Assembly (NCBI RefSeq): GCF_001075875.1
Contig: NZ_JUOS01000036.1
Span: 1-64,000 of the forward strand
Length of the DNA: 64,000 nt
Source of the DNA: Streptococcus oralis
GTDB taxonomy: Bacteria > Bacillota > Bacilli > Lactobacillales > Streptococcaceae
Reading direction: 5' to 3'
Shown: positions 30,394 to 41,044 of the stretch, in pieces
Layout of the letters: the number at the start of each line of letters is the position of its first letter
Numbering within the stretch: position 1 is the stretch's first letter
Made by a program: the position numbers and the translations under genes
The notes under the pieces: generated by a model
The model's input: only the letters and a program-made list of their open reading frames with translations
Told to the model about the DNA's origin: nothing
Database searches by the model: none

Positions 30394-32496
30394 TTAGGCT
30401 TTTTCACGAATGACCAAGACACCATCTTCCATATCGGCTTCAAGGTGTTTAGCATCAAGATTATCCAAGTGGAAGTCTGTGACTTTGTCACGAATTTGTT
30501 GTTCAACTACACGACGGAGTGGACGAACACCCATGACTTCATCATAACCTTCTTCGGTCATATATTCTTTGGCTGCGTCACTCACTGCCAAGTCGATCTC
30601 TTTCTTAGCAAGTGTCTTATTGACATCAACCAACATCAAATCTACAATCTTAGAAAGGTCTTCCTTGCTCAAGTGTGAGAATTCAATCACAGCGTTGAAG
30701 CGATTGAGGAATTCTGGACGGAAGTAAGGTTTCAAACGATCCATGAGTTCTGGTTTATCCGCTTCTTCTGTCAAGTTTGCTTCGTAACCAAAGCCAGCAT
30801 TTGAAGTTGCGATAATCACTGTATTTTTAAAGTTTACAGTATTACCTTGACCATCAGTCAGACGACCATCATCCAAAACTTGAAGGAGAAGGGTGATGAC
30901 TTGAGGATCAGCCTTTTCAATTTCATCAAGAAGGACGATTGAGTATGGATTCCGACGAACACGTTCAGTCAAAGTGTTGTTGTTATCATCGTAACCAACA
31001 TAACCGGCTGTTGTACCAATCAATTTAGAAACGGCTGTGCGGTCGCTGTATTCTGACATGTCCAAACGGATGATAGCATCCTTAGTTCCAAACATATCAA
31101 GAGCCAATTGTTTAGCCAACTCAGTCTTCCCAACACCAGTAGGACCTACAAAGAGGAAGCTACCGATTGGACGGTTCCCTTCGTCAAATCCTGCACGGTT
31201 ACGACGGATAGCACGTGCTACTGCTTCAACAGCTTTATCTTGGCCGATTACCTTAGTTTGCAAACGGTGACCCATATCTTTCAAACGTTCGATATCAGTA
31301 GCACCCATTTGTGATACTGGGATTCCAGTCATCCGTTCGACAGACTCAGCTACGTCATTAACAGTCGCTGTAACCTTGTGATCTTCTGTATGGTTGGCAA
31401 TTTTCTTTTCCAGTTCTTCAATACGAATTTTTGCATTTAATGCCGCTTCATAATCCTCTTTAGCAGCTGCAGCTTCTTGTTTAGCTTTTTCTTCTTCAAT
31501 TTCATGCTCTACAGCATGTACATCTGTCACTGGGTGTTGTGCTGCCAAGTGAGCAGCTGTTACATCGACTAGGTCAATAGCCTTATCTGGCAAGCTACGT
31601 TGAGGAATATATTGTACTGAGTAATCAACAGCCGCTTTCAAAACTTCATCTGGCAAGATAACATTATGGTGTTGTTGATATAGATCACGGATACCTTGGA
31701 GAATCTTGAAAGTATCTTCAGCAGATGGAGCATTGACCTTCACTTCATTGAAACGACGAGCAAGGGCAGCATTTTTCAAAATAGTGTTGCGGTATTCGTC
31801 TTGAGTTGTTGCACCAATCACTGTCAATTCACCACGTGAAAGAGCTGGTTTCAAGATATCAGCAAGACCTTTAGATCCTTGACCATCTCCTGTGCTACCT
31901 GCACCCAGGATTTGATGGATTTCGTCGAAGAAGAGGATAATGTTTCCAGCTTCTTTAACTTCTTTTACCAAGTTTTGAATATTTTCTTCAAAGCTACCAC
32001 GATATTGAGTGCCAGCTTCAAGACCTGAAATATCAATAGAGATAATTTCTTTATTCTTGATTGCTGCTGGAACATCACCATTCACGATAGCTTGAGCCAA
32101 ACCTTCAACTACTGCTGTTTTACCGACACCAGCATCACCTACAAGGACTGGGTTGTTCTTAGTACGACGAGAAAGAATTTCAGATGTTTCTTGAATTTCC
32201 TTATTACGTCCAATAACCGGATCCAGCTTCCCTTCACGAGCTTCAGCTGTTAAGTTACGTCCAAGTTTTGCAAGAATACCATCTTGTTTCATAGCTTTAC
32301 CTTGAACATACTGAGCTTGGTCACTTCCTTCACTTGGAAGTTGCCCTGTTTGACGATAAATAGCAAATTCTTCAGGTGTTACTTCACGACCGTTAATCAA
32401 GTAACGACGGTTTTCTGAACTGTATCCACGCATACCGCCCATTAATTGGTTAAATAAATCATCCATGTTGTTAAAGTTATTAAAGTTGTTGTTCAT
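30394..32496 (-). CDS. clpL: ATP-dependent chaperone/protease subunit ClpL
   Basis: A 700-residue Clp/HSP100 ATPase. A short Asn-rich N-terminus ([21 protein letters not shown]) replaces the usual Clp N-domain. The first AAA module has Walker A GDAGVGKT near residue 119, then a middle coiled-coil region (about 325-375); the second has Walker A GPTGVGKT near 452. ClpL is a heat-shock chaperone of streptococci and lactobacilli and has been linked to thermotolerance and penicillin response. Two CtsR-like boxes and a long leader precede it. Confidence 0.95.
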   Translation of the reverse strand: MNNNFNNFNNMDDLFNQLMGGMRGYSSENRRYLINGREVTPEEFAIYRQTGQLPSEGSDQAQYVQGKAMKQDGILAKLGRNLTAEAREGKLDPVIGRNKEIQETSEILSRRTKNNPVLVGDAGVGKTAVVEGLAQAIVNGDVPAAIKNKEIISIDISGLEAGTQYRGSFEENIQNLVKEVKEAGNIILFFDEIHQILGAGSTGDGQGSKGLADILKPALSRGELTVIGATTQDEYRNTILKNAALARRFNEVKVNAPSAEDTFKILQGIRDLYQQHHNVILPDEVLKAAVDYSVQYIPQRSLPDKAIDLVDVTAAHLAAQHPVTDVHAVEHEIEEEKAKQEAAAAKEDYEAALNAKIRIEELEKKIANHTEDHKVTATVNDVAESVERMTGIPVSQMGATDIERLKDMGHRLQTKVIGQDKAVEAVARAIRRNRAGFDEGNRPIGSFLFVGPTGVGKTELAKQLALDMFGTKDAIIRLDMSEYSDRTAVSKLIGTTAGYVGYDDNNNTLTERVRRNPYSIVLLDEIEKADPQVITLLLQVLDDGRLTDGQGNTVNFKNTVIIATSNAGFGYEANLTEEADKPELMDRLKPYFRPEFLNRFNAVIEFSHLSKEDLSKIVDLMLVDVNKTLAKKEIDLAVSDAAKEYMTEEGYDEVMGVRPLRRVVEQQIRDKVTDFHLDNLDAKHLEADMEDGVLVIREKA

Positions 32497-32539
32497 ATTT
32501 CATACCTCGTTTGTTTTCAAAATTAGTTAGTCAAATCAC

Positions 32540-32556
32540 TTTGACTTTCTCTGACC
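32540..32556. promoter_or_regulatory. Second CtsR-like box, inside clpL leader
   Basis: On the minus strand GGTCAGA-GAA-AGTCAAA, one mismatch from the CtsR heptad repeat, 44-60 nt upstream of the clpL ATG. It is separate from the promoter-proximal box at 32810-32826. Confidence 0.5.
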
Positions 32557-32576
32557 TTTGTTTTAAAAAATTTAGA

Positions 32577-32669
32577 CTAGCTATTTGCTACTCTATGTAT
32601 AATGTCTGGTTTTTCTTTATCCAATGTAGATTTTGTAATTGGAATTCTAAAAATACTAATGTTAAACAT
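32577..32669 (-). CDS. Possible 30-codon leader ORF before clpL
   Basis: On the minus strand an ATG at 32669 preceded by AGAGG (about 8 nt upstream) opens a 30-codon frame (MFNISIFRIPITKSTL...) ending in TAG at 32577. It lies in the transcribed clpL leader, about 80 nt before the clpL start. I do not recognise the peptide. It could be a regulatory upstream ORF or chance; the Shine-Dalgarno is the main argument. Confidence 0.3.
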   Translation of the reverse strand: MFNISIFRIPITKSTLDKEKPDIIHRVANS

Positions 32670-32776
32670 AGGTTGTACCTCTTTTCTAGGTTTTACCCAT
32701 ACTTTGATCTTAAGATAACATAGACAATCACCTTAAAATCAAGGTTTTCTAAGGATTTTCTTATCCTTATGTTTTC

Positions 32777-32805
32777 AGTATATCACTTTGGTCAGTAATA
32801 GTCAA
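32777..32805 (-). promoter_or_regulatory. clpL promoter
   Basis: TTGACT (complement of 32800-32805), 17-bp spacer, TATACT (complement of 32777-32782). Predicted leader is about 275 nt. Confidence 0.75.
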
Positions 32806-32809
32806 GAGA

Positions 32810-32826
32810 TTTGACCAAATTTGACC
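32810..32826. promoter_or_regulatory. CtsR operator of clpL
   Basis: On the minus strand GGTCAAA-TTT-GGTCAAA, a direct heptad repeat matching the CtsR consensus (A/G)GTCAAANANNGTCAAA well, immediately upstream of the -35. CtsR represses clp genes until heat stress. Confidence 0.85.
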
Positions 32827-32852
32827 AACTTTTTTAAATATTTTTTTATACC

Positions 32853-32885
32853 AAAAAACCAGTCAAAATGACTGGTTTTTATTTA
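32853..32885 (-). terminator. pflB terminator
   Basis: AAACCAGTCA and TGACTGGTTT pair around a short loop and are followed by T on the minus strand; the A-rich flank would also allow use on the plus strand. Confidence 0.85.
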
Positions 32886-32898
32886 CTATTTATGAATC

Positions 32899-35214
32899 TT
32901 AGCTCAATGCATCATCCATTGAAAGAACTTCGTGGAAGACACGTTGTGTCAATTCAGTTTTTTGTTCTGGAGTGAGGTACTTAGTATTTACACAGTATCC
33001 TGAGATACGTACGATTACGTCTTCACCTGACATGATCTTTTCGTAAACATCGTTCAAGTCCATAACGTTCAAGTTAACGTGTTGTCCACCGTTTTCGAAG
33101 TAACCATCAAGGATTGTTACCAAGTTATCAACTTGTTCGTCACGAGTTTTACCAAGAGCACGTGGTGATACTTGAGTTGTCAATGAGATACCGTCAGCTG
33201 CGTAACCAAAGTCAAGGCTAGCAAGTGAGTTCAAGTTTTGCAACCATCCACCTTTAGCTTTGTTAGATGGGTTAGCACCTGGTGAGAAGAATTCAAGTTT
33301 AGACAAGTTCACTGAACCATCTTCGTTGAGGTATACACCTTTGTGGACTGGTGAGTTACCAGTTTGTTTAGAGTAAGCAACGTTAGATGTGATTGTCAAA
33401 AGTGATACTGTAGCTTCTGCGTCTTTGTAAAGTTTGTGACTACGTAGACGAGTTGTGTAAGCTTCGATCAACCATTCTGCCAATTCGTTTGAACGTGGGT
33501 CATCTTCACCCCAACGTGGGTATTCACCGATTGTTTCATAATCGTAGATGTAGCCATTTTCGTCACGGATTGGTTTAACTGTAGCGTACTTGATAGCTGA
33601 CAATGTGTCAACAGTGTTAGCGAATCCACAGATACCGAATCCCATGTTAGCACGTTGTTTAGTTGGCAAGAAGGCCATTTGAACAGCTTCGTAGTTGTAC
33701 TTATCAGTCATGTAGTGGATGATGTTCAAAGCATCTACGTAAGTGTCTGTCAACCAGTCAAGAGATTTTTCAAAGTTAGCTTTAACTGATTCGAATTCAA
33801 GAACTTCGTCACGGATTGGTTCGATATCAAATACTTTGTAGTCTTTATGAACATCGTCGTAACCACCATTCAAACCAGTAAGAAGAGCTTTAAGAACGTT
33901 AACGCGAGCACCGAAGTACTGGATGTTGTGACGTTGTTCTTCGTTTTCTGGGTCAAGTGGAGATACACAACATGAGATACAGCTCATTTCACCATATCCA
34001 TCTTTAGCCATTGTCGTTACACCTTCGTATTGAATTGAAGAGTGTTTGTGGCTCATGTGCATACAGTAGCGACGGAAGTTGTATGGCAATTTGTCAGTCC
34101 AAAGAACTGTCAAGTTTGGTTCTGGAGAGTTACCGATGTTGTCAAGAGTGTTCAAGAAACGGTAGTCCATCTTAGTAACACGGTGACGACCGTCGTTACC
34201 CATACCTGCCATAGAAGTTGTGATGAAGGTTGGGTCACCTGAGTACAATTGGTCATAAGCTTTTGTACGAGCAAATTTAACTGTACGAAGTTTCATAACG
34301 AAATCATCAACAAATTCTTGGATTTCTGATTCAGTAAATGTACCACGAGCAAGGTCACGTTCTGCAAAGATATCCAATACGATTGGCACACGTCCAAGAG
34401 ATGTAGCCGCACCGTTGATAACACGGCAGACAGCCATAAAGGCAATGTTAACCCATTGGATAGCTTCTTTAACGTTCATCGCTGGTTTACGAACATCAAC
34501 TCCGTAAAGGTCTCCCAAGCGTACAACTTGTTGCAATGCTTGGTATTGAAGGTTTACTTCTTCACGAAGGCGGATTGTTTCTTCATCGATTTCTTTGATT
34601 GCATTCCAGTCGTTGACTTTTTCTTGCATCAAGTAGTCTGCTCCGTAAAGAGCAAGACGTGCGTAAACACCGATGATACGTCCACGTGAGTAGGCATCTG
34701 GAAGACCAGTTACAGTGTGAGCGTGACGAGCACGACGAATGTTTGAAGTGTAGGCACGGAAGATACCGTCGTTAACTGTTGTTACATATTTAGTGAAGAT
34801 TTCGTGAACAGCTGGATCTGGTTCGTATCCATTTTCTTTCAAAGTTGTTTCAGCCATACGGATACCACCTTTTGGCATGAAGTTCAATTTGAAGAGTTCA
34901 TCATTTTGGATACCAAAGATCACTTCGTTTTCTTTGTCGATAAATCCAGCAGGAATATCAGCAATAGAAGTTGGACGAGTGTCCATTGGGAAACGAGTTT
35001 CTTCGTAGTGTGCTTTAGTTTCTTCTACGATTTTTTTGATGTGAAGTGAACGTTCTGTTGGTCCTGCAAGGAAGCTTTCATCTCCATCATAAGGAGTGTA
35101 GTTTGCTTGTACAAAGCGTGATACACTTGCTTTTTCTTTCCAGTCAACACCTTTAAAGCCTTCCCAAGCTTTGTCAAAAATGTCCTGTGCTTCAACAACT
35201 GTCTTAACAACCAT
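32899..35214 (-). CDS. pflB: Formate C-acetyltransferase (pyruvate formate-lyase)
   Basis: A 771-residue glycyl-radical enzyme splitting pyruvate with CoA to acetyl-CoA and formate under anaerobic, sugar-limited conditions. The adjacent catalytic cysteines are in [14 protein letters not shown] near residue 416; the radical glycine is in [11 protein letters not shown] near residue 740. Length matches streptococcal Pfl. The activating enzyme PflA is not adjacent. Codon use is strongly biased, as in highly expressed genes. A near-consensus cre site at the promoter suggests CcpA control. Confidence 0.97.
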   Translation of the reverse strand: MVVKTVVEAQDIFDKAWEGFKGVDWKEKASVSRFVQANYTPYDGDESFLAGPTERSLHIKKIVEETKAHYEETRFPMDTRPTSIADIPAGFIDKENEVIFGIQNDELFKLNFMPKGGIRMAETTLKENGYEPDPAVHEIFTKYVTTVNDGIFRAYTSNIRRARHAHTVTGLPDAYSRGRIIGVYARLALYGADYLMQEKVNDWNAIKEIDEETIRLREEVNLQYQALQQVVRLGDLYGVDVRKPAMNVKEAIQWVNIAFMAVCRVINGAATSLGRVPIVLDIFAERDLARGTFTESEIQEFVDDFVMKLRTVKFARTKAYDQLYSGDPTFITTSMAGMGNDGRHRVTKMDYRFLNTLDNIGNSPEPNLTVLWTDKLPYNFRRYCMHMSHKHSSIQYEGVTTMAKDGYGEMSCISCCVSPLDPENEEQRHNIQYFGARVNVLKALLTGLNGGYDDVHKDYKVFDIEPIRDEVLEFESVKANFEKSLDWLTDTYVDALNIIHYMTDKYNYEAVQMAFLPTKQRANMGFGICGFANTVDTLSAIKYATVKPIRDENGYIYDYETIGEYPRWGEDDPRSNELAEWLIEAYTTRLRSHKLYKDAEATVSLLTITSNVAYSKQTGNSPVHKGVYLNEDGSVNLSKLEFFSPGANPSNKAKGGWLQNLNSLASLDFGYAADGISLTTQVSPRALGKTRDEQVDNLVTILDGYFENGGQHVNLNVMDLNDVYEKIMSGEDVIVRISGYCVNTKYLTPEQKTELTQRVFHEVLSMDDALS

Positions 35215-35238
35215 GTTAATTCCTCTTTTTTCTTTCTA

Positions 35239-35256
35239 GTAACAGTCATCTGTTAC
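35239..35256 (-). promoter_or_regulatory. Inverted repeat in pflB leader
   Basis: Perfect GTAACAG-tcat-CTGTTAC, 12 nt upstream of the Shine-Dalgarno. It lacks a T run. It could be a protein-binding site or a stabilising 5' hairpin. Confidence 0.5.
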
Positions 35257-35268
35257 ATTCATGTATTC

Positions 35269-35298
35269 AGTATAACACACAGTAAACGATTTCAACAA
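35269..35298 (-). promoter_or_regulatory. pflB promoter
   Basis: TTGTTG (complement of 35293-35298), 18-bp spacer, TATACT (complement of 35269-35274). Confidence 0.6.
35281..35294. promoter_or_regulatory. cre site (CcpA) at pflB
   Basis: On the minus strand TGAAATCGTTTACT fits the cre consensus TGWAANCGNTNWCA at 13 of 14 positions and overlaps the pflB -35/spacer, where CcpA binding would repress. Confidence 0.65.
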
Positions 35299-35387
35299 CT
35301 AAAAACTCACTTTTTAAACACTTTCTTTTCTAATACAGTTCAAAATATATCACAAACTGTATTATATTTTTGAAAGAGATTATTTGA

Positions 35388-35416
35388 TTTTCATTTTTTC
35401 AGAAAAAGAGTATAAT
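35388..35416 (+). promoter_or_regulatory. dinB promoter
   Basis: TTTTCA (35388-35393), 17-bp spacer, TATAAT (35411-35416). Confidence 0.6.
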
Positions 35417-35450
35417 AAAATTAAACAAACTAGCACTGAGAGGTTTCTTC

Positions 35451-36512
35451 ATGTTGATTTTTCCACTAATGAATGATTTATCTCGTAAAATCATCCATAT
35501 TGACATGGATGCCTTTTTTGCTGCTGTTGAAATTCGCGACAATCCCAAACTTAAAGGGAAGCCAGTTGTGATTGGTAGTGACCCTAGGAAAACAGGTGGT
35601 CGGGGCGTTGTTTCAACTTGTAGTTATGAAGCGAGAGCATTCGGTATCCACTCAGCTATGAGTTCTAAAGAAGCCTATGAACGTTGCCCTCAAGCTGTTT
35701 TCATTTCTGGAAACTACGAAAAATATACTGCTGTCGGTCAACAGATTCGAGCTATTTTCAAACGTTATACGGATAATATCGAGCCTATGAGTATCGATGA
35801 AGCTTATCTAGACGTGACTGAAAACAAACTCGGCATCAAGTCCGCTGTTAAAATCGCTAGACTAATTCAACAAGATATTTGGCAAGAACTTCATCTGACT
35901 GCTTCTGCTGGTGTGTCTTATAATAAATTCTTAGCTAAAATAGCCAGCGATTACCAAAAACCTCGAGGTCTGACAGTTATTCTCCCTGATGAAGCTGAAG
36001 ATTTTCTCAAACAAATGGATATCGCTAAATTCCACGGTGTAGGTAAGAAAACAGTTGAGAAATTGCATCAAATGGGGGTATTTACAGGAGCTGATCTCGT
36101 AGAAATCCCTGAAATTAGTCTCATTGATTGTTTTGGTCGACTCGGTTTTGACTTGTATCGTAAGGCTCGTGGCATTGATAATTCTCCCGTCAAATCCAAT
36201 CGCATTCGTAAATCTATTGGAAAAGAAAAAACTTATAGTAAAATTCTCAATCTAGAAGAGGATATCAAAAAAGAGCTAACTCTCCTTTCGAAAAGAGTTG
36301 CCCTGAGTCTTCAAAAACATGAAAAATCTGGAAAGATTGTTATTTTAAAAATCCGCTATGCTGACTTTTCTACAATGACTAGGCGGAAAAGCTTATCTCA
36401 AAAGATCCAAGATGCTGAAACTATTTCACAAATGGCTATCCAACTTTACGAATCTCTGACAGATAAAGATAAAGACGTTCGCTTATTGGGTGTCACTGTG
36501 ACTGGATTTTAA
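35451..36512 (+). CDS. dinB: DNA polymerase IV (Y family)
   Basis: A 353-residue translesion polymerase. The palm motifs are [13 protein letters not shown] near residue 17 and [10 protein letters not shown] near 117, with YSYEAR-type [10 protein letters not shown] between; a helix-hairpin-helix ([16 protein letters not shown]) lies near 195 and the little finger at 240-353. The start at 35451 has GAGAGG 7 nt upstream; the in-frame ATG six codons later is an alternative. It lacks an obvious beta-clamp motif at the extreme C-terminus that I could assign. Monocistronic. Confidence 0.94.
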   Translation: MLIFPLMNDLSRKIIHIDMDAFFAAVEIRDNPKLKGKPVVIGSDPRKTGGRGVVSTCSYEARAFGIHSAMSSKEAYERCPQAVFISGNYEKYTAVGQQIRAIFKRYTDNIEPMSIDEAYLDVTENKLGIKSAVKIARLIQQDIWQELHLTASAGVSYNKFLAKIASDYQKPRGLTVILPDEAEDFLKQMDIAKFHGVGKKTVEKLHQMGVFTGADLVEIPEISLIDCFGRLGFDLYRKARGIDNSPVKSNRIRKSIGKEKTYSKILNLEEDIKKELTLLSKRVALSLQKHEKSGKIVILKIRYADFSTMTRRKSLSQKIQDAETISQMAIQLYESLTDKDKDVRLLGVTVTGF

Positions 36513-36550
36513 AACCTTGAAGGACGTAGCTTCCCTCAAGGCTTTTTCTT
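36511..36550. terminator. Bidirectional terminator dinB/uppP
   Basis: CCTTGA and TCAAGG with extra AGG/CCC pairing form the stem; a T run follows on the plus strand and TTTTAAAA on the minus strand. Confidence 0.75.
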
Positions 36551-37394
36551 ATACAAATAATCGAACGAAGCTATAAAGTAGTAATACACTACCTAAGACA
36601 ATACGGTATTTACCAAACATTGTAAAGTCGTGTTTTTTAACATAGCTGGTCAAGAAACGAATGGCAACCATGCTGACTGCAAAAGCCACTACCATAGCTA
36701 CCAAGAGCAAGAAGAATTGACCAAAACTCAGCACTTCTCCAGCTTTGATAAATTTAAAAATCTTCAAAGCACTGGCTCCAAACATAACTGGAATTCCTAG
36801 ATAGAAGGTAAACTCAGTTACCACCGAACGACTAGTTCCATTTAACAAACCACCAACGATAGTGGCACCCGAACGGCTAGTTCCAGGTAAAAGAGCCAAG
36901 ACTTGGAAAAGTCCGATATAGAGGGCCGTTTTATAAGGCAACTTGTCTAGCTCTGTGACTGTTGGCTCAATCGCTTGCGCTTTGTTCCGTTTTTCAAGAT
37001 AGATAAAGGCAACCCCATAAACAATCAACATAATGGCTACTGAAACCATATTATGGAAGTGAGTGTCAAACCAATCATCAAACTTAAAGACAAGGAGAAG
37101 AGGTAAAGTCGCAACCAAAACCTTTGACCATAATTGCCAAGTTCTACGAACTTGAACTTTATCTTTCCCTGGTTTGAAAGGATTAAGTTTGTTAAAGTAG
37201 ATAACCATAACGGCTAAGATTGCACCAAGTTGAATAACCACGTTAAACATAGACATAAAGGCTTCACTTTGGTCTTTATATTGGATAAATTCTTCCGCTA
37301 GGATCAGGTGACCAGTACTTGAAATCGGCAACCACTCCGTTATTCCTTCAACAATCCCAAAAAAGATCGATTTTAAAATTTCAAAAAAATACAT
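36549..37394 (-). CDS. uppP: Undecaprenyl-diphosphatase UppP (BacA)
   Basis: A 281-residue polytopic membrane enzyme that dephosphorylates undecaprenyl pyrophosphate, recycling the carrier for peptidoglycan and polysaccharide synthesis; it gives bacitracin tolerance when overproduced. The two family motifs are [18 protein letters not shown] near residue 17 and [16 protein letters not shown] near 165. About eight membrane segments. Functionally linked to the mevalonate operon and PBP1A in this window. Confidence 0.95.
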   Translation of the reverse strand: MYFFEILKSIFFGIVEGITEWLPISSTGHLILAEEFIQYKDQSEAFMSMFNVVIQLGAILAVMVIYFNKLNPFKPGKDKVQVRRTWQLWSKVLVATLPLLLVFKFDDWFDTHFHNMVSVAIMLIVYGVAFIYLEKRNKAQAIEPTVTELDKLPYKTALYIGLFQVLALLPGTSRSGATIVGGLLNGTSRSVVTEFTFYLGIPVMFGASALKIFKFIKAGEVLSFGQFFLLLVAMVVAFAVSMVAIRFLTSYVKKHDFTMFGKYRIVLGSVLLLYSFVRLFV

Positions 37395-37418
37395 AGATTA
37401 CTCCTTTTTCTACCCTCC

Positions 37419-37429
37419 ATTATATCATA
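37419..37429 (-). promoter_or_regulatory. uppP promoter (extended -10)
   Basis: TATGA followed by TATAAT on the minus strand (complement of 37419-37424), 25 nt before the start. Confidence 0.6.
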
Positions 37430-37455
37430 CTTTTAAAGGCTGTGTTGAGTTTTCT

Positions 37456-39348
37456 TTAGAAAGCACCAATACTGCCACCACCGCCACCGCCTGAAAAACC
37501 TCCACCAGAGCTACCGCTTCCAGATGATACAGAGAAAGTACTTGCTGTATTTGCGACACTAGCATAATGGCTCATTTGTGCTGTTGAATGGTAAAACATG
37601 CTATGCCAGCCATAGGCTACATAGAGATTGATATCTGGATTTTCAACTTGGATCTGGTGAACCTTCATCAAATGGCTAACCTTGTCAGCATATCCAAACA
37701 AAGTCGCATACACTAATAGTCGATTCCAAACAACAATACTTTCCAGCTCAGCCTGATCCAATCGTGCAATGTCACGCAACATATTTTCAAAACTGGTCCA
37801 GAGATAGTAGACTTCTGCTCCTGCTTCATTTAGGACACCATCACGATTATCTAGTCGAAGCTTCCAATAATAGAAAGCAGCCAAAACCAAACCTAGAAAA
37901 CCAAGTATTGGCAAGGGGAGGTAAAAATAAGCATGAACATCCAAACTATACAAGAACAAACCAAATCCAATAAATAGGGGTAGAATAGTAGAGAGTCCCA
38001 TACCTACTTGCATGGCCTTTTCCCCACCAGTTAAAGGACGATAATAATCTGGAAGTCCCCAGAAGGAAACTCGCTTTCTCACTCCTTCTTGCATCTCTTT
38101 CAATGCTTCTTCGAAAGAAGATTTAAGCTGAAGCCCCCTTGCTTGAATCCGTTTTTCATCAGAGACTTTTGCTCTACGATAAAGACTATCAGATACCTTG
38201 TAATCCGCAAACAAATTGGAAAGAGTTGCTTCTTTTTTTCCTGAAAAGGCCAGATTTAAGCAGTCTTTCTCAAAACTTGACAAACCATCTTCTTTTACCA
38301 GCCTCAAGCCAACTGCATCTCCTTCTGAAATAATAGAGACATTCCCACGGTCTATCACATCTAGCAAGGTAGCTTGAATAAGTTGGTCAAAGGTGAATTT
38401 ACCTGCTCCTTTGGTTAGAGGACTCACTTCCTCCAAGGAGGTCGAGTAGACAGCCTCCGATAAAACCATAGGCTCTAATTCCATTGGTGGCTCATAGAGA
38501 CGATGATTTTTAGCATATTTGACTGAAGGAGTGGTCTTTCTTCTATAGATAAAATAGAAGCAGACGCTCAATAACAAGGAAATGGAAAGTAGCAAAGGGA
38601 ATACCCAAGTAACGAGTTGTTTACTCTGATCTTTTTCTCTAACAATCGACTCTTCTATCTTATTAAACTCTTCTAAACGATTCCCTTTTAAGCCCTGATC
38701 TGTAGCGCTAGCAAAATCAGTTCGAGGCCAGTAGGCATGCAACTCAACTCCACGCTTAGACGGAAGATTGTCTAAACGAATCGTATAGTCATGACCACTC
38801 TGTTCAATCCTTCCCTCTCTATAGAGTTGCCCTGTGTGGAAAAAGAGTTTTTCGGCCCCATTATCTCCCATCACATGAAACTCAAATTTTTCAATAGATT
38901 CTGAACTATCTGTTAAGGGTTGCCAATTTAATTCAGCGATATCATCATATAAAAAAAGAAGATTTTTCAATTGCCAGGTAAGTTCCACTTCGACCCTATC
39001 CCCTTCCTGACCTGGATTATAGACTTTAACAGTATAACCATTCGTTTCTTCTGTCACTTCGCTAGTAAGATTTTCGATTTTATGACCATTTTTAGATGCC
39101 TCAACCTTTGGCTGAGGATCAATATAAAATCCGCTAGGCATCTTGCCAGCACGTCCAAGTCCCACGATTTGGCCCTTAAAGTCCTCCTCAAACTGGTAAA
39201 CTATCTTCTGCCTAAATTCCGCTGTATTGTCTGCATGAATATACAGTTCTCCTTTATAGGATGGAATGCTATAATCCACGGCAAAAACCAATTTTGGAAC
39301 AATTATCAGACAAGTAAATATAAGTACTATTAACCATCTTTTTTTCAT
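37456..39348 (-). CDS. DUF2207 membrane protein with Gly-rich tail
   Basis: A 630-residue protein of the DUF2207 family. A signal peptide (residues 1-23, cut near VFA/VD) precedes an extracellular beta-rich domain of about 220 residues; then a membrane segment near 247-267, a cytoplasmic region, two more membrane segments near 447-487, a further soluble part, and a C-terminal tail made almost wholly of Gly and Ser (SGGGFSGGGGGGSIGAF). Function is unknown in the family. It stands alone, diverging from the amino-acid transporter genes. Confidence 0.85.
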   Translation of the reverse strand: MKKRWLIVLIFTCLIIVPKLVFAVDYSIPSYKGELYIHADNTAEFRQKIVYQFEEDFKGQIVGLGRAGKMPSGFYIDPQPKVEASKNGHKIENLTSEVTEETNGYTVKVYNPGQEGDRVEVELTWQLKNLLFLYDDIAELNWQPLTDSSESIEKFEFHVMGDNGAEKLFFHTGQLYREGRIEQSGHDYTIRLDNLPSKRGVELHAYWPRTDFASATDQGLKGNRLEEFNKIEESIVREKDQSKQLVTWVFPLLLSISLLLSVCFYFIYRRKTTPSVKYAKNHRLYEPPMELEPMVLSEAVYSTSLEEVSPLTKGAGKFTFDQLIQATLLDVIDRGNVSIISEGDAVGLRLVKEDGLSSFEKDCLNLAFSGKKEATLSNLFADYKVSDSLYRRAKVSDEKRIQARGLQLKSSFEEALKEMQEGVRKRVSFWGLPDYYRPLTGGEKAMQVGMGLSTILPLFIGFGLFLYSLDVHAYFYLPLPILGFLGLVLAAFYYWKLRLDNRDGVLNEAGAEVYYLWTSFENMLRDIARLDQAELESIVVWNRLLVYATLFGYADKVSHLMKVHQIQVENPDINLYVAYGWHSMFYHSTAQMSHYASVANTASTFSVSSGSGSSGGGFSGGGGGGSIGAF

Positions 39349-39412
39349 AATATAGCCCCTTTTAACCTTTTTCTCATTATATCATTTTTTTACAAGTAAG
39401 GATTTACTAAGA

Positions 39413-39441
39413 TTGAAAAAGTTCCGCTTTTTCGATACAAT
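39413..39441 (+). promoter_or_regulatory. Promoter of the amino-acid ABC transporter
   Basis: TTGAAA (39413-39418), 17-bp spacer, TACAAT (39436-39441). Confidence 0.75.
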
Positions 39442-39478
39442 AGAGAGAAGCAATTTTAGACTAGAAATAGGAGAAATC

Positions 39479-41044
39479 ATGAAAAAATTATGCTTAACTA
39501 TCCTTGCTAGCCTGGCTCTTACTTTAGGACTAGTTAGCCAGGTCCAAGCCGATGAATATTTACGCATCGGTATGGAGGCAGCCTACGCACCCTTTAACTG
39601 GACTCAAGATGACGACAGTAACGGCGCTGTCAAAATTGATGGAACCAACCAATATGCTAATGGTTACGACGTCCAAATAGCTAAAAAGATTGCTAAGGAC
39701 CTAGGTAAAGAGCCCTTGGTTGTTAAAACCAAGTGGGAAGGACTTGTTCCAGCCCTTACTTCTGGTAAGATTGATATGATCGTTGCAGGTATGAGCCCAA
39801 CTGCTGAACGCAAACAAGAAATTGCATTTTCAAGCAGCTACTATACTAGCGAACCAGTACTTTTGGTCAAAAAGGATTCTGCCTATGCTAACGCCAAATC
39901 ATTAGATGACTTTAGCGGAGCAAAAATCACTTCTCAACAAGGTGTTTACCTTTACGACTTGATTTCACAAATCTCAGGCGCTCAGAAGGAAACTGCCATG
40001 GGAGATTTCGCTCAAATGCGTCAAGCTCTTGAAGCTGGTGTCATTGATGCCTATGTTTCTGAACGACCAGAAGCCCTAACTGCCGAATCAGCAAACGCTA
40101 AGTTCAAAATGATTCAGCCTGAACCTGGTTTTAAAACTGGAGAAGAGGATACCTCTATCGCTATCGGTCTTCGTAAAGACGACGAACGTATCAGCCAAAT
40201 CAATGCTAGTATTGAAACTATTTCTAAAGATGAACAAGTTGCTCTCATGGATCGTATGATCAAAGAGCAACCAGCAGAATCTACAACGACAGAAGACAGC
40301 AACAGTAATTTCTTTGGCCAAGTCGCTAAAATTCTTACTGAAAACTGGCAACAACTCTTGCGTGGTGCTGGTATTACCCTTCTCATTTCAATTATCGGTA
40401 CCATCGTTGGTCTCGCTATCGGTCTTGCTATCGGTGTTTTCCGTACGGCACCTCTATCTGAAAACCAATTTATATTTGGAATCCAAAAACTAATCGGTTG
40501 GATTCTCAATATCTATATTGAAATTTTCCGTGGAACACCTATGATTGTACAATCTATGGTTATCTACTATGGAACTGCCCAGGCTTTCGGAATCAACCTA
40601 GACCGTACTCTGGCTGCTATCTTTATCGTTTCTATCAATACCGGTGCCTACATGACCGAAATCGTTCGTGGTGGTATCCTAGCTGTTGACAAAGGACAAT
40701 TTGAAGCAGCTACTGCACTTGGTATGACTCATAATCAAACCATGCGTAAGATCGTTTTGCCTCAAGTTGTTAGAAATATTCTACCAGCAACTGGTAATGA
40801 GTTCGTCATCAACATCAAGGATACTTCTGTATTGAACGTTATCTCTGTTGTAGAGCTTTACTTCTCAGGAAATACAGTAGCAACACAAACCTACCAGTAC
40901 TTCCAAACCTTTACCATCATAGCAGTTATCTACTTTGTCCTCACCTTCACAGTAACGCGTATCCTCCGCTTCATTGAAAAACGTATGGATATGGATACCT
41001 ACACGACAGGTGCTAACCAAATGCAAACGGAGGATTTGAAATAA
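39479..41044 (+). CDS. Amino-acid ABC transporter, fused binding protein and permease
   Basis: A 521-residue fusion. The start is at the ATG at 39479 with AGGAGA upstream, giving a clean signal peptide ([20 protein letters not shown], cut near VQA/DE). Residues about 28-260 are a polar-amino-acid binding domain (SBP family 3, [16 protein letters not shown]); about 305-510 are a HisM/GlnP-type permease with the EAA loop region [20 protein letters not shown]. Fusion of binding protein to permease is common in lactic acid bacteria and often concerns glutamine or glutamate; the substrate is not certain here. Its stop overlaps the ATPase gene by 1 nt. Confidence 0.92.
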   Translation: MKKLCLTILASLALTLGLVSQVQADEYLRIGMEAAYAPFNWTQDDDSNGAVKIDGTNQYANGYDVQIAKKIAKDLGKEPLVVKTKWEGLVPALTSGKIDMIVAGMSPTAERKQEIAFSSSYYTSEPVLLVKKDSAYANAKSLDDFSGAKITSQQGVYLYDLISQISGAQKETAMGDFAQMRQALEAGVIDAYVSERPEALTAESANAKFKMIQPEPGFKTGEEDTSIAIGLRKDDERISQINASIETISKDEQVALMDRMIKEQPAESTTTEDSNSNFFGQVAKILTENWQQLLRGAGITLLISIIGTIVGLAIGLAIGVFRTAPLSENQFIFGIQKLIGWILNIYIEIFRGTPMIVQSMVIYYGTAQAFGINLDRTLAAIFIVSINTGAYMTEIVRGGILAVDKGQFEAATALGMTHNQTMRKIVLPQVVRNILPATGNEFVINIKDTSVLNVISVVELYFSGNTVATQTYQYFQTFTIIAVIYFVLTFTVTRILRFIEKRMDMDTYTTGANQMQTEDLK

